NCBI RefSeq assembly: GCF_039522585.1
Contig: NZ_BAAADR010000001.1
Length of the DNA: 64,000 nucleotides
Direction: 5' to 3' (one strand)
Origin: Bisbaumannia salifodinae
GTDB lineage: Bacteria; Pseudomonadota; Gammaproteobacteria; Pseudomonadales; Halomonadaceae
The translations under genes were made by a program, and so were the position numbers. Positions 40,195 through 48,406 of the stretch are shown one piece after another; position 1 is the first letter of the stretch; the number at the start of each line of letters is the position of its first letter. Below the pieces are notes generated by a model. The model was given only the letters and a program-made list of their open reading frames with translations, was not told the origin of the DNA and did not search any database.

Positions 40195-41799
40195 ATGACC
40201 TGTGCTGAACTCCTGATCCGCCTGCTCGGCGAGCGCTACGGCGTCGACACCCTCTTCGGCATCCCCGGGGTGCATACCGTCGAGCTCTACCGCGGCCTCG
40301 AGGGCCGCGAGATCCGCCATGTCACCCCGCGCCACGAACAGGGCGCCGGTTTCATGGCCGACGGCTATGCCCGCGCCACCGGCAAGCCCGGGGTCTGCCT
40401 GATCATCACCGGCCCCGGCATGACCAATATCGCCACCGCCATGGGTCAGGCGCTCGCCGACTCCATCCCCATGCTGGTGATCTCCAGCGTCAACCGCCGC
40501 GATACCCTGGGCCGCGGCCAGGGCCGATTGCACGAGCTGGAGAGCCAACGCGACCTGGTGGCCGGCGTGGCACGCTTTAACCATACCCTGCTCGCCCCGG
40601 ACGCCCTGCCCGAGGTGCTAGCCCGGGCCTTCGCGGTCTTCGATGGCGAGCGCCCCGGCCCGGTGCATCTCGAGATCCCCATCGACCTGTTCGCCGCCGA
40701 GGTGGCCGAGCCGGCCTCCTTCGGCCGGCCGCTGCTCTACCCGGCGGCCCCGGACGCCGAGGGCCTGGCCACCGCGGCCAGCTGGCTCGAGGGGGCCGAA
40801 CGCCCCCTGGTGCTGCTCGGCGGCGGCTGCGTGGCGGCGCCCGAGGCGGCCCGCGAGCTGGTGAGCCGCCTCGATGCCCCCACCGCCACCACCATCAATG
40901 CCAAGGGACTGCTGGGCGACGCCCACCCCCTGGACCTGGGCGCCAATACCGCCCTGCCCCCGGTGCGCCAACTGGCCCGGGAGGCCGACGTGATCCTGGC
41001 CATCGGCACCGAGCTCGGCGAGACCGACTATGACGTGGTCTTCGATGATGGCTTCGCCCTCACCGGCCGGCTGATTCGCATCGACCTGGATGCCCAGCAA
41101 CTGGTACGCAACCAGTCGCTGGCCCTGGGGCTGGTGGGCGATGCCGGGCGCGCCCTGGAGGGCCTGCTTATGCAGTGTCCCGAGCCGCTGCATAAGGATG
41201 GCGCGGCTCGCGCCGCCGCCGTGCGCGAGGCCCTGGCCCTCGAGCAGGATCCGGCCCTGGCCCCCTTCGTGCCGCTCTGCGCCACCCTCAAGGCGGCCCT
41301 GCCCGAGGCGCTATGGGTCGGCGACTCCACCGCCCCGGTGTATGCCGCCAATCACCTGCTGTCGCTGCCGCAGCCGCGGCGCTACTTCAACGCCTCCACC
41401 GGCTACGGCACCCTCGGCTACGGCCTGCCGGCGGCGCTGGGCGCCCAGTTGGGCCGCCCCGACCAGCCGGTGATCGCCCTGGTCGGCGACGGCGGGGTGA
41501 TGTTCACCCTCTCGGAACTGGCCACCGCCGTGGAAGAGCGCCTGCCGGTGGTGATCCTGCTGTGGCACAACGCCGGCTACGAGGAGATCCGCCGCTATAT
41601 GGACGCCCATGGTGTGGCGCGCCTCGGCGTGGATATCCAGGCCCCGGACTTCCAGGCCCTGGCCCGCGGCTTCGGCTGCCTGGCCACCCGGGTCGGCACC
41701 CCCGGCGAACTCGCCCAGGCACTGGCGGCGCGCCCCACCGACGGCCCCCTGCTGATCGAGGTGGATGCCCACGCCTGGCAGCAGGCGCTGAGCGCCTAA
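40195..41799 (+). CDS. aruI: Thiamine diphosphate-dependent 5-guanidino-2-oxopentanoate decarboxylase
   Basis: 534 residues of the acetolactate synthase/benzoylformate decarboxylase fold. AruI converts 2-ketoarginine to 4-guanidinobutyraldehyde in the arginine transaminase pathway of Pseudomonas. The catalytic Glu is in PRHEQGAGFMADGYARATGK near residue 47. The diphosphate/Mg2+ motif is ALVGDGGVMFTLSELATAVE (about 425-445) followed by the HNAGYEEIRRYM loop. The ATG follows a GC-rich hairpin in the short gap after yjiH. kauB follows 9 bases after its stop. Substrate assignment rests on operon context with gbuA and kauB. Confidence 0.82.
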   Translation: MTCAELLIRLLGERYGVDTLFGIPGVHTVELYRGLEGREIRHVTPRHEQGAGFMADGYARATGKPGVCLIITGPGMTNIATAMGQALADSIPMLVISSVNRRDTLGRGQGRLHELESQRDLVAGVARFNHTLLAPDALPEVLARAFAVFDGERPGPVHLEIPIDLFAAEVAEPASFGRPLLYPAAPDAEGLATAASWLEGAERPLVLLGGGCVAAPEAARELVSRLDAPTATTINAKGLLGDAHPLDLGANTALPPVRQLAREADVILAIGTELGETDYDVVFDDGFALTGRLIRIDLDAQQLVRNQSLALGLVGDAGRALEGLLMQCPEPLHKDGAARAAAVREALALEQDPALAPFVPLCATLKAALPEALWVGDSTAPVYAANHLLSLPQPRRYFNASTGYGTLGYGLPAALGAQLGRPDQPVIALVGDGGVMFTLSELATAVEERLPVVILLWHNAGYEEIRRYMDAHGVARLGVDIQAPDFQALARGFGCLATRVGTPGELAQALAARPTDGPLLIEVDAHAWQQALSA

Positions 41800-41808
41800 G
41801 GAGTTTCC

Positions 41809-43254
41809 ATGCAAACACTGACGCAGCAATTTATCGATAACCGCTGGGTGGCCTCCCGGGGCGAGCGGCGGCTGCCGGTGGTCAATCCCACCACGGAAGC
41901 GGTGATCGCCGAGGTCACCGCCGGCCACCCCGAAGACGTGGACGCCGCCGTGGCCGCGGCACGTCGCGCCCTGCCCGCCTGGCAGGCGCTCTCGGGCAGC
42001 GAGCGGGCCGTCTATCTGGAGGGCTTCGCCGAGGCCCTGAGCCGGCGCCGGGAGGCGCTGATGCGCCTCTCCAGCACCAATAACGGCAAGGTACTGGCGG
42101 AGGCCGGCATCGACCTGGACGATGCCATCGCCTGCTACCGCTACTACGCCGGCGAGGCACGCCGCCTGGACGAGCGCCAGGGCCAGTTGGTGCCGCTGGA
42201 AATGGACGGCGTCGAGGCACGCTGCTACCAGGACCCGGTGGGCGTGGTGGGGCTGATCACCCCCTGGAACTTCCCCCTGGTGACCAGCGCCTGGAAGCTC
42301 GCCCCGGCGCTGGCCGCCGGCTGCACCGCGGTGCTCAAGCCCTCGGAGGTCACCCCGCTGCCGGAGCAGGCCCTGGCCGAGATCGCCCTCGAGGCGAAGC
42401 TGCCCGCCGGGGTGCTGAATCTGCTGCACGGCGACGGCGAGGGCATCGGCGCTCCGCTCTCCTGCCACCCCGGCGTCGACAAGCTCTCCTTTACCGGCAG
42501 CAACCGGGTCGGCGAGGCGGTGATGCGCGCCGCCGCCGGCGGCACCAAGGGGGTTTCCCTGGAACTCGGCGGCAAGTCGCCGATCCTGGTGATGGCGGAC
42601 GCCGACCCCGAGCAGGCCGCCGACTGGGTAATGGCGGGCATCTACTTCAATGCCGGTCAGATCTGCTCGGCCACCTCGCGGCTGCTGGTCCACCAGGCCA
42701 TCGCCGAGCCGCTCTATGCGGCCCTGGCGGCGCGCATCGATGCCCTGGTCTTGGGTGACCCCCTGGCCGAGGGCAGCGAGATGGGCCCGCTGACCAGTGC
42801 CCGCCAGCGCGACGCCGTGCTCGGGTACCTGGCCATCGCCGACCAGGAGGGCCTCACCGCCGTGCGCGACGGCCGTCGCCGTGAGGTGCCCTCCCCGGGC
42901 TTCTTCCTGGCGCCGAGCCTCTACCGGGACGTGCCGGTGGAGAGCCGGTTATGGCGGGAGGAGATCTTCGGTCCGGTGCTGTGCGGACGCAGCGTGGCCG
43001 ACGAGGAGGAGGCCATCACACTCGCCAATGCCAGCGACTTCGGCCTGGCCGCCACGGTGATCAGCCGGGACAAATCGCGTGCCGCGGCCATCGCCCGTCG
43101 CCTGCACTCCGGTACCACCTGGATCAATAGCGAGCAGTTGGTATTGCCGCAGACCAGTTGGGGCGGTTTCAAGCGCAGTGGCATCGGCCGAGAACTGGGT
43201 CCCTGGGGACTCGCGGCCTATCTGGAAGTCAAACACTGCCTGATGCCGGCCTGA
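41809..43254 (+). CDS. kauB: NAD(P)-dependent aldehyde dehydrogenase, probable 4-guanidinobutyraldehyde dehydrogenase
   Basis: 481 residues, full-length aldehyde dehydrogenase. Motifs: GLITPWNFPLVTSAWKLAPA (cofactor, Asn) near residue 148, FTGSNRVGEAVM near 228, catalytic Glu in LELGGKSPILVM near 250, and catalytic Cys in YFNAGQICSATSRLL near 285. It ends the operon and would oxidise the AruI product to 4-guanidinobutyrate, the GbuA substrate. KauB-type enzymes often accept related amino aldehydes too. GGAGTTTCC precedes the start. A terminator follows. Confidence 0.82.
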   Translation: MQTLTQQFIDNRWVASRGERRLPVVNPTTEAVIAEVTAGHPEDVDAAVAAARRALPAWQALSGSERAVYLEGFAEALSRRREALMRLSSTNNGKVLAEAGIDLDDAIACYRYYAGEARRLDERQGQLVPLEMDGVEARCYQDPVGVVGLITPWNFPLVTSAWKLAPALAAGCTAVLKPSEVTPLPEQALAEIALEAKLPAGVLNLLHGDGEGIGAPLSCHPGVDKLSFTGSNRVGEAVMRAAAGGTKGVSLELGGKSPILVMADADPEQAADWVMAGIYFNAGQICSATSRLLVHQAIAEPLYAALAARIDALVLGDPLAEGSEMGPLTSARQRDAVLGYLAIADQEGLTAVRDGRRREVPSPGFFLAPSLYRDVPVESRLWREEIFGPVLCGRSVADEEEAITLANASDFGLAATVISRDKSRAAAIARRLHSGTTWINSEQLVLPQTSWGGFKRSGIGRELGPWGLAAYLEVKHCLMPA

Positions 43255-43294
43255 GGATCAGAGTGCACTTCAGGCGCAAGACGTGTCTGCCCTT

Positions 43295-43320
43295 GAGACC
43301 GCCTCGGCGGTCTCTTTTTT
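43295..43320 (+). terminator. Terminator of the gbuA operon
   Basis: Stem GAGACCGC with GCGGTCTC followed by TTTTTT, 40 bases after the kauB stop. A second hairpin, CGCCCCGC-ACTC-GGCGGGGCG near 43350-43372, lies nearer to the converging mvaT gene and may end it. Confidence 0.92.
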
Positions 43321-43408
43321 ATTGGGAAAAGCATCGCCACCAAACGAGATCGCCCCGCACTCGGCGGGGCGATAGACAGACTCAGGCGTTTTGCCGAGGC
43401 CCCGTCAG

Positions 43409-43792
43409 TTAACCTTCGACACGCACCAGCCAAGACTCGACGGTATCGGCGCCGTGGGCCTCTTTCCAGGCCTTGAGGGTCTTGTGGTTACCGCCGCGGG
43501 TCTCGACGACTTCACCGGTGGTGGGATTCTTGTAGATCTTCAGCTTGCGCTTGCGACGCCCGCCGCCAGTGGAAGCCGCGGCCGGTGCGGCGGCGGCCTT
43601 GGCGGCCGGCTTGGGATCGAGCAGCTCGATCACTTCCTTGGCGCTCTTGTTGAACTCCTGCATCAGGGCCTCGAGCTTCTCCTTGAACTCGAGCTCGGCC
43701 TTGAGACGCGGGTCGTTCTGCAGTTTATCGAGCTGCTCCTGGAGTGCCTTGAGCTGCTGCTCCTGCTGGAGGTATTCATTAATCAGGGACAT
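43409..43792 (-). CDS. mvaT: H-NS-family nucleoid protein MvaT
   Basis: 127 residues. Xenogeneic silencer that coats AT-rich DNA. The N-terminal coiled oligomerisation domain (MSLINEYLQQEQQLKALQEQ through about residue 60) is followed by an Ala/Pro linker with basic GGGRRKRKLKIYKNP and the C-terminal DNA-binding domain with ETRGGNHKTLKAWKEAHG. All are close to Pseudomonas MvaT. AAGGAAAGCCC precedes the ATG. Single gene, converging with the gbuA operon. A possible truncated partner is encoded at 35.8 kb. Confidence 0.93.
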   Translation of the reverse strand: MSLINEYLQQEQQLKALQEQLDKLQNDPRLKAELEFKEKLEALMQEFNKSAKEVIELLDPKPAAKAAAAPAAASTGGGRRKRKLKIYKNPTTGEVVETRGGNHKTLKAWKEAHGADTVESWLVRVEG

Positions 43793-44141
43793 GGGCTTTC
43801 CTTATCAGATGACATTGTCGGGATGTGGCGGCCATTAATACCGCAAAGCGTGTAATTTTCCAAGCCTCTCTTTAGTTTTTATAGCATAGTCGAGGGCTAG
43901 TTGGAAAATAACTGGCAGCCGGACTAGTTGAAATAACCCACAACGGGGCTCCGGTGGTGTATGTCGGCAAGAGTGGCAAGAGCGTGTTTACCCGTATAGC
44001 GGGGTGAGCGGCTGGCACTTCAACGCCGAATATTGAAAGGAATGTTATCGCCTTGCCATGCCTGGATGGCTGTCGCGGAGTGACGCTGGCGCCCCAGGGT
44101 GTTAACCTTGTGAAAATTAAAGGTTAACAACGAGGTTGATT
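43793..44141. other. mvaT-bioA divergent gap with a possible coding remnant
   Basis: 349 bases. AT-rich segments near 43850-43930 should hold the mvaT promoter. On the plus strand 43935-44010 a short frame reads HNGAPVVYVGKSGKSVF before a stop. The VVYVGKS piece is like the start of a GIY-YIG nuclease domain, so this may be a decayed gene end, with low certainty. A BirA-type operator lies at 44100-44130. Confidence 0.4.
44100..44130. promoter_or_regulatory. BirA-type biotin operator
   Basis: TGTTAACC at 44100-44107 and GGTTAACA at 44122-44129 form a perfect 8-base inverted repeat with a 14-base spacer. This matches the known BirA operator layout (TTGTAAACC, about 15 bases, GGTTTACAA). It lies 12 bases upstream of the bioA start, so repression would block initiation directly. 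Confidence 0.8.
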
Positions 44142-45416
44142 ATGCCCGCATCGCCCCTCTGGCATCCCTATGCCCAGATGCAGACCCAGCCCGTGCCTCC
44201 GACGGTGGTCGGGGGACAGGGGGCCCACTTCACCCTGGCCGGTGGCGAGCGACTGCTGGATGCCACCTGTTCCTGGTGGTGCATGATCCATGGCTATGGT
44301 CACCCGCGACTGGTGGCCGCCATCCAGGCACAGGCCGAGACGCTCTGCCATGTGATGCTCGGCGGCCTGAGCCATGAACCGGCCCAGCGCCTGGCCGAGG
44401 CCCTGGTGCGCATCACCCCGCCGGGGCTCGACCATGTGTTCTTCTCCGACAGCGGTTCGGTGGGCATGGAAGTGGCCATGAAGATGGCGGTGCAGTATCA
44501 GGTGCTCGAGGGGCGCCCGGAGAAGCACCGCATGCTGTCGCTGATGCGCGCCTATCACGGCGATACCAGCGGCTGCATGGCGGTGTGTGACCCCGAAGAG
44601 GGCATGCATTCGCTGTTCGCCGGCTTCCTGCCCAGCCACCCCTTCGCCCCGGCCCCCACCGCCCCCTATGATGCCCCGCCGGAGGCGGTAGCCGCGGATA
44701 TCCAGGCGTTGCGGGCGACCCTGGAGGCACACCATCACGAGGTGGCGGCGCTGCTGATGGAGCCGCTGCTGCAGGCCGCCGGCGGCCTGAACATGACCTC
44801 GCCGCACTATCTGAGGGCCGCCCGGGAGCTCTGCGACGAGTTCGATGTGCTGCTGGTCTTCGATGAGGTGGCCACCGGCTTCGGGCGCACCGGACGGATG
44901 TTCGCCGCCGACCACGCCGGGGTGACTCCGGACATCATGGTGCTCTCCAAGGGGCTGACCGGCGGCTACCTGGGTCATGCGGCGACCCTGGCCACCGGCC
45001 GCGTCTATGACGCCTTCCTCAGTGACGATCCGAATCATGCCTTTATGCATGGCCCCACCTTTATGGGTAACCCCCTGGCCTGCCGGGTGGCGCTGGAGAG
45101 CCTGGCGGTCTTCGAGGAGGAAGACTACCTGGGCAAGATCGCCGGACTCAATGCCATCCTGCGCGCGGAGCTGCTCGAGGATGCCGCCCTGAACGCCCAT
45201 CCGGCGGTAAACGAGGCGCGGGTGCTGGGGGCCACGGCGGTGATCGAAGTGAAGGAGGCGGCGAGCCTCGACGGCGCCCAGGCCTTCGCCCGGGAGCGCG
45301 GCGTCTGGCTGCGCCCCTTCGGCCGCTGGCTCTATACCATGCCGGCCTATATCACCACGCCCGAGGAGATGCGCCGCATCACCGGCGCCATGAAGGCCTG
45401 GTTTTTGGAGCGGTGA
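44142..45416 (+). CDS. bioA: Adenosylmethionine-8-amino-7-oxononanoate aminotransferase
   Basis: 424 residues from the ATG at 44142 (GAGG upstream); an in-frame TTG two codons earlier is unlikely. PLP enzyme of biotin synthesis that uses S-adenosylmethionine as amino donor to make 7,8-diaminopelargonate. BioA-typical motifs: LWHPYAQM, CSWWCMIHGYGHPRL near residue 46, GGLSHEPAQRLAEAL, FSDSGSVGMEVAMKMAV near 105, VFDEVATGFGRTGRMF near 240, and VLSKGLTGGYLGHAATL with the PLP Lys near 270. A BirA operator precedes it. No other bio genes lie in the window. Confidence 0.95.
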   Translation: MPASPLWHPYAQMQTQPVPPTVVGGQGAHFTLAGGERLLDATCSWWCMIHGYGHPRLVAAIQAQAETLCHVMLGGLSHEPAQRLAEALVRITPPGLDHVFFSDSGSVGMEVAMKMAVQYQVLEGRPEKHRMLSLMRAYHGDTSGCMAVCDPEEGMHSLFAGFLPSHPFAPAPTAPYDAPPEAVAADIQALRATLEAHHHEVAALLMEPLLQAAGGLNMTSPHYLRAARELCDEFDVLLVFDEVATGFGRTGRMFAADHAGVTPDIMVLSKGLTGGYLGHAATLATGRVYDAFLSDDPNHAFMHGPTFMGNPLACRVALESLAVFEEEDYLGKIAGLNAILRAELLEDAALNAHPAVNEARVLGATAVIEVKEAASLDGAQAFARERGVWLRPFGRWLYTMPAYITTPEEMRRITGAMKAWFLER

Positions 45417-45419
45417 TAT

Positions 45420-45796
45420 AAATATTGTGGGAGTTCGGCGGTCCGGCGTACCGGTTCCCCGAACGATTGGGCGACAAAGTCACCCCTGGGAGAAGCCAGG
45501 ATCGCCCTTCGGGCGATATCGCGCGGAATCCGCGCTCCCACGGCAGGCCTGGTGGCCACTGGGGTTGTGGGAGTCTGGCTCCGCCGGACGATTGGCGCCG
45601 CCAGGCGCCCTTGGGTGCCGACCCAGATCGCCCTTCGGGCGATATCGCGCGGAATCCGCACTCCCACGGCAGGCCTGGTGGCCACTGGGGTTGTGGGAGT
45701 CTGGCTCCGCCGGACGATTGGCGCCGCCAGGCTCCCCTGGGTGCCGACCCAGATCGCCCTTCGGGCGATATCGCGCGGAATCCGCACTCCCACAAA
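45420..45796. repeat. REP/REPIN block K with 126-base tandem amplification
   Basis: ATCGCCCTTCGGGCGATATC begins at 45501, 45627 and 45753, exactly 126 bases apart. The units between are nearly identical: minus arm (GCGCGGAATCCGCGCTCCCA), spacer CGGCAGGCCTGGTGGCCACT, plus arm (TGTGGGAGTCTGGCTCCGCC, CGATTGGCGCCGCCAGGCGC). The first plus arm carries an expanded palindrome GGTCCGGCGTACCGGTTCCC like the one at 24.83 kb. The block fills the whole gap between the converging bioA and sthA genes. Confidence 0.95.
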
Positions 45797-45814
45797 AAGT
45801 TGGCCTCGATGCGC

Positions 45815-47206
45815 TTAAAAGAGCCGGTTCAGGCCATTCATGGCCGCCACCCGATAGGCCTCGGCCATGGTCGGGTAGTTGAAGGTGGTGCTGACGAAAT
45901 ACTTGAGGCTATTGGCCTCGCCCTTCTGCTGCATGATCGCCTGGCCGATATGCACGATCTCCGAGGCCTGGTCACCGAAGCAGTGGATGCCGAGGATCTC
46001 CAGCGTCTCGCGGTGGAAGAGGATCTTCAGCATGCCCACGGTATCGCCGGTGATCTGGGCCCGGGCGGTGTCCTTGAAGAAGGCCTGGGCCACCTCGTAG
46101 GGCACCTTGGCCTGGGTCAGCTCCCGCTCGGTCCGGCCCACCGAGCTGATCTCGGGAATGGTGTAGATCCCGGTGGGTACGTCCTCCACCATCCGGAAAG
46201 GCTGCTCCAGCAAGTCGTCGCTGGCGTTCTTGCCCTGGTCGTAGGCGGCGCTGGCCAGGCTCGGCCAGCCGATCACGTCGCCCACCGCATAGATGTTCGG
46301 AATGGCGGTGCGGTAGTGCTCGTCCACCGCCAGCTGACCACGACCGTTGGCTTCCAGGCCGATGCTCTCCAGGCCCAGCTCGTCGGTATTCCCGGTGCGG
46401 CCGTTGGCCCACAGGAAGGCGTCGGCACGCAGCTTCTTGCCGGACTGCAGCTCCACGGTGACCCCGGATTCATCGCCCTCCACCTTGGCGTAATCCTCGT
46501 TATGACGCACCAGGACGCCATGATGACGCAGGTGATAGGAGAGCGCGTCGGAGATCTCGTCATCCAGGAAGGACAACAGGCGGTCGCGGGAGTCGATCAG
46601 GTCCACCTTGACGCCCAGGCCGGAGAAGATGGAGGCGTATTCGCTACCGATCACCCCGGCGCCGAAGATGATCAGGGTCCGTGGCGTATGATTGAGCCCC
46701 AAGACGGTATCGGAGCAGTAGATCCGCGGGTGGCGGAAATCGATATCCGCCGGCCGGTAGGGGCGCGAGCCGGTGGCGATCACGACCTTCTGGGCATGCA
46801 GCTCTTCGACACCTTCGTGATCATCACGCACCATCAGGGTGTGCTCGTCCTTGAAGCGCGCCACCCCGAAGTAGAGGTCGACCCGGTTGCGGGCATAGAA
46901 GTTGGTGCGCATCGCCACCTGCTGGTCGATGGTGCGCTGGGAGCGGGCCAAGACCTTGGGGAAGGAGAACCAGCGCGGCTCGCCGATATCGCGGAACATG
47001 CGATTGGTGTTGAACGCCATGATCTGCCGGACCTGATGGCGCAGCGCCTTGGAGGGGATGGTGCCCTGGTGGGTGCAGTTGCCCCCCACCGAAGACTGCT
47101 TCTCCACCACCGCCACCCGCTTGCCATGCTTGGCGGCATTGATGGCGGCGCTCTCCCCCGCCGGCCCGGTGCCGATTACCACCACGTCGTAGTTATGGAC
47201 TGCCAT
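45815..47206 (-). CDS. sthA: Soluble pyridine nucleotide transhydrogenase
   Basis: 463 residues, a cytoplasmic FAD enzyme that moves hydride between NADPH and NAD+. The FAD fold VIGTGPAGESAAINAAKHGK opens the protein. The active-site region reads GGNCTHQGTIPSKALRHQ with a single Cys, as in SthA and unlike lipoamide dehydrogenase with CxxxxC. The second Rossmann motif is IIFGAGVIGSEYASIFSGLG near residue 182. The C-terminal dimer domain has IEISSVGRTERELTQAKVPY (preceded by YTIP). Length matches family. Confidence 0.95.
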   Translation of the reverse strand: MAVHNYDVVVIGTGPAGESAAINAAKHGKRVAVVEKQSSVGGNCTHQGTIPSKALRHQVRQIMAFNTNRMFRDIGEPRWFSFPKVLARSQRTIDQQVAMRTNFYARNRVDLYFGVARFKDEHTLMVRDDHEGVEELHAQKVVIATGSRPYRPADIDFRHPRIYCSDTVLGLNHTPRTLIIFGAGVIGSEYASIFSGLGVKVDLIDSRDRLLSFLDDEISDALSYHLRHHGVLVRHNEDYAKVEGDESGVTVELQSGKKLRADAFLWANGRTGNTDELGLESIGLEANGRGQLAVDEHYRTAIPNIYAVGDVIGWPSLASAAYDQGKNASDDLLEQPFRMVEDVPTGIYTIPEISSVGRTERELTQAKVPYEVAQAFFKDTARAQITGDTVGMLKILFHRETLEILGIHCFGDQASEIVHIGQAIMQQKGEANSLKYFVSTTFNYPTMAEAYRVAAMNGLNRLF

Positions 47207-47249
47207 GGATCGTTGATTCTCCTAATTCCCTGATCTCTTTGTTAGCGAC

Positions 47250-47316
47250 AAGCTGCAAGCTGCAAGCTGCAAGCTGCAAGCTGCAAGCTGCAAGCTGCAA
47301 GCTGCAAGCTGCAAGG
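47250..47316. repeat. AAGCTGC heptad repeat, nine copies
   Basis: Nine perfect tandem copies of the 7-base unit AAGCTGC (47250-47312) followed by AAGGCA. Same unit and same ending as the three-copy tract after purH. It lies between sthA and nqrM, about 45 bases upstream of the sthA start codon. The purity of the array suggests recent slippage. Confidence 0.95.
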
Positions 47317-47391
47317 CAAGATGATTCCCCTACGCTACGGGCGACAAGGGGCTTCCTTGTACCTTCCTCCTTACCGCCCGGGCGAAGGGCG

Positions 47392-47649
47392 TTATCGCTT
47401 GGTGGCGTCATAGCCCAGGTCGGCGCCGCGGCTTTCGTCGCTACGACGGCGGGCACCGGCCTGGCGCTTGCGGTTCTCTTCCTCGCACACCTCGTCCTTG
47501 CCGCCGCAGATATCGCAGCCCTGCTTCAGGCCCAACTGATTCAGCCCGCCGCAGGAGCCGGCGATGGGCTTGCGGCCGAGGATCACGCCGATGGCCATGG
47601 CGGCCACCAGCAGCAGCATAAAACCGAATACCAATACCCAGATCATCAT
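47392..47649 (-). CDS. nqrM: Na+-NQR maturation factor NqrM
   Basis: 85 residues from the ATG at 47649 with AGGAGG nine bases upstream; the longer frame upstream is not family-like. One membrane helix (IWVLVFGFMLLLVAAMAIGV) and then the DUF539 Cys cluster SCGGLNQLGLKQGCDICGG and VCEEE (four Cys). In Vibrio, NqrM delivers Fe for the cysteine-ligated Fe centre between NqrD and NqrE. It ends the nqr operon, as in most nqr-bearing bacteria. Confidence 0.92.
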   Translation of the reverse strand: MMIWVLVFGFMLLLVAAMAIGVILGRKPIAGSCGGLNQLGLKQGCDICGGKDEVCEEENRKRQAGARRRSDESRGADLGYDATKR

Positions 47650-47665
47650 AAGGGTGTGCCTCCTA

Positions 47666-48406
47666 TCAATAGGCTCCGGAAGCGGGGTCTGCCCCCTCTT
47701 CCTGTGCACCAAGGCGCGTGGCCATAGCGCCACTCATCCGCTCATCGGTCCCCGCTGGAGTTGTGACAACCCAAAGCGCGGGATGGCTCCAGGAGACGGC
47801 GTGCTCGGGAAACGTCTCGGCTTGCCAGCGCCAGGCCAAGGACAGGGCCTCCAGGGCGCTATCGGCCACCACGCTGAGTCGCTGGCGTCGCTCGGCGTCG
47901 CGCCAGACCAGGCTGGCCAGGGCCTCATCATCGAGTTCGAGTCGACGATCCTCTCCCGGCAGGGCCACCCACCAGGCCCCCTGGCCACGGCGAATGCCCC
48001 CCACTTCCACCAGGAACTCATCGAGCCCTTCTCCCTGGAGGCGTTGATGGAGGCGATCCACCAGCCAGGCATGCCCCAGGACGTCCGGCCAGGGTGACGG
48101 AGGCGACATGCCGGGCAACACCCCCGGGCGCCGCCAAGATGCCATGGCCTGGCCGAAGGCCGTCCAGCGGGCCGCCTGCTGGACCAATTCACTCTCGATG
48201 GCGACCTCCAGCCGCGGCACATCGAGATCGCCATGGAGAGTGAGATGGTAACCGGTGTCGAGTACCACGCCTTGCAGGCGATGGTCCTGGGGGGCTCGAC
48301 CACAGGCCGAAAAAAGCAAAGCCGTCGCCAGGATCCCCCCGAACAGCAACAGGGCCGGCCCACGCCGGACCAGCCCTGTCTTACGCCGGGCAGAGCCCTC
48401 GATCAT
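47666..48406 (-). CDS. Shortened, divergent ApbE-like lipoprotein in the nqr operon
   Basis: 246 residues from the ATG at 48406, which overlaps the nqrF stop in ATGA. A signal with lipobox LLFSAC gives a periplasmic lipoprotein. Position after nqrF is that of apbE, the flavin transferase that attaches FMN to NqrB and NqrC. Similarity is patchy: GVVLDTGYHLTLHGD resembles the ApbE first strand and DEFLVEVGGIRRGQGAW resembles the VEIGGE segment. But it is about 90 residues short. The family's AKGYAVD and HIIDPRTG-type flavin and Mg2+ motifs are not recognisable. Probably no longer a transferase. Function unknown. Confidence 0.65.
   Translation of the reverse strand: MIEGSARRKTGLVRRGPALLLFGGILATALLFSACGRAPQDHRLQGVVLDTGYHLTLHGDLDVPRLEVAIESELVQQAARWTAFGQAMASWRRPGVLPGMSPPSPWPDVLGHAWLVDRLHQRLQGEGLDEFLVEVGGIRRGQGAWWVALPGEDRRLELDDEALASLVWRDAERRQRLSVVADSALEALSLAWRWQAETFPEHAVSWSHPALWVVTTPAGTDERMSGAMATRLGAQEEGADPASGAY

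Noticed and set aside
43935..44010. Short frame with a GIY-YIG-like VVYVGKS segment
   Set aside because: Only about 20 residues are readable, there is no start codon context and no second motif. Too little to call a pseudogene.
45420..45800. Periodic palindromic array that could be mistaken for CRISPR
   Set aside because: Period is 126 bases, the inter-repeat sequence is itself repeated rather than unique, and no cas genes are present. It is a REPIN array.
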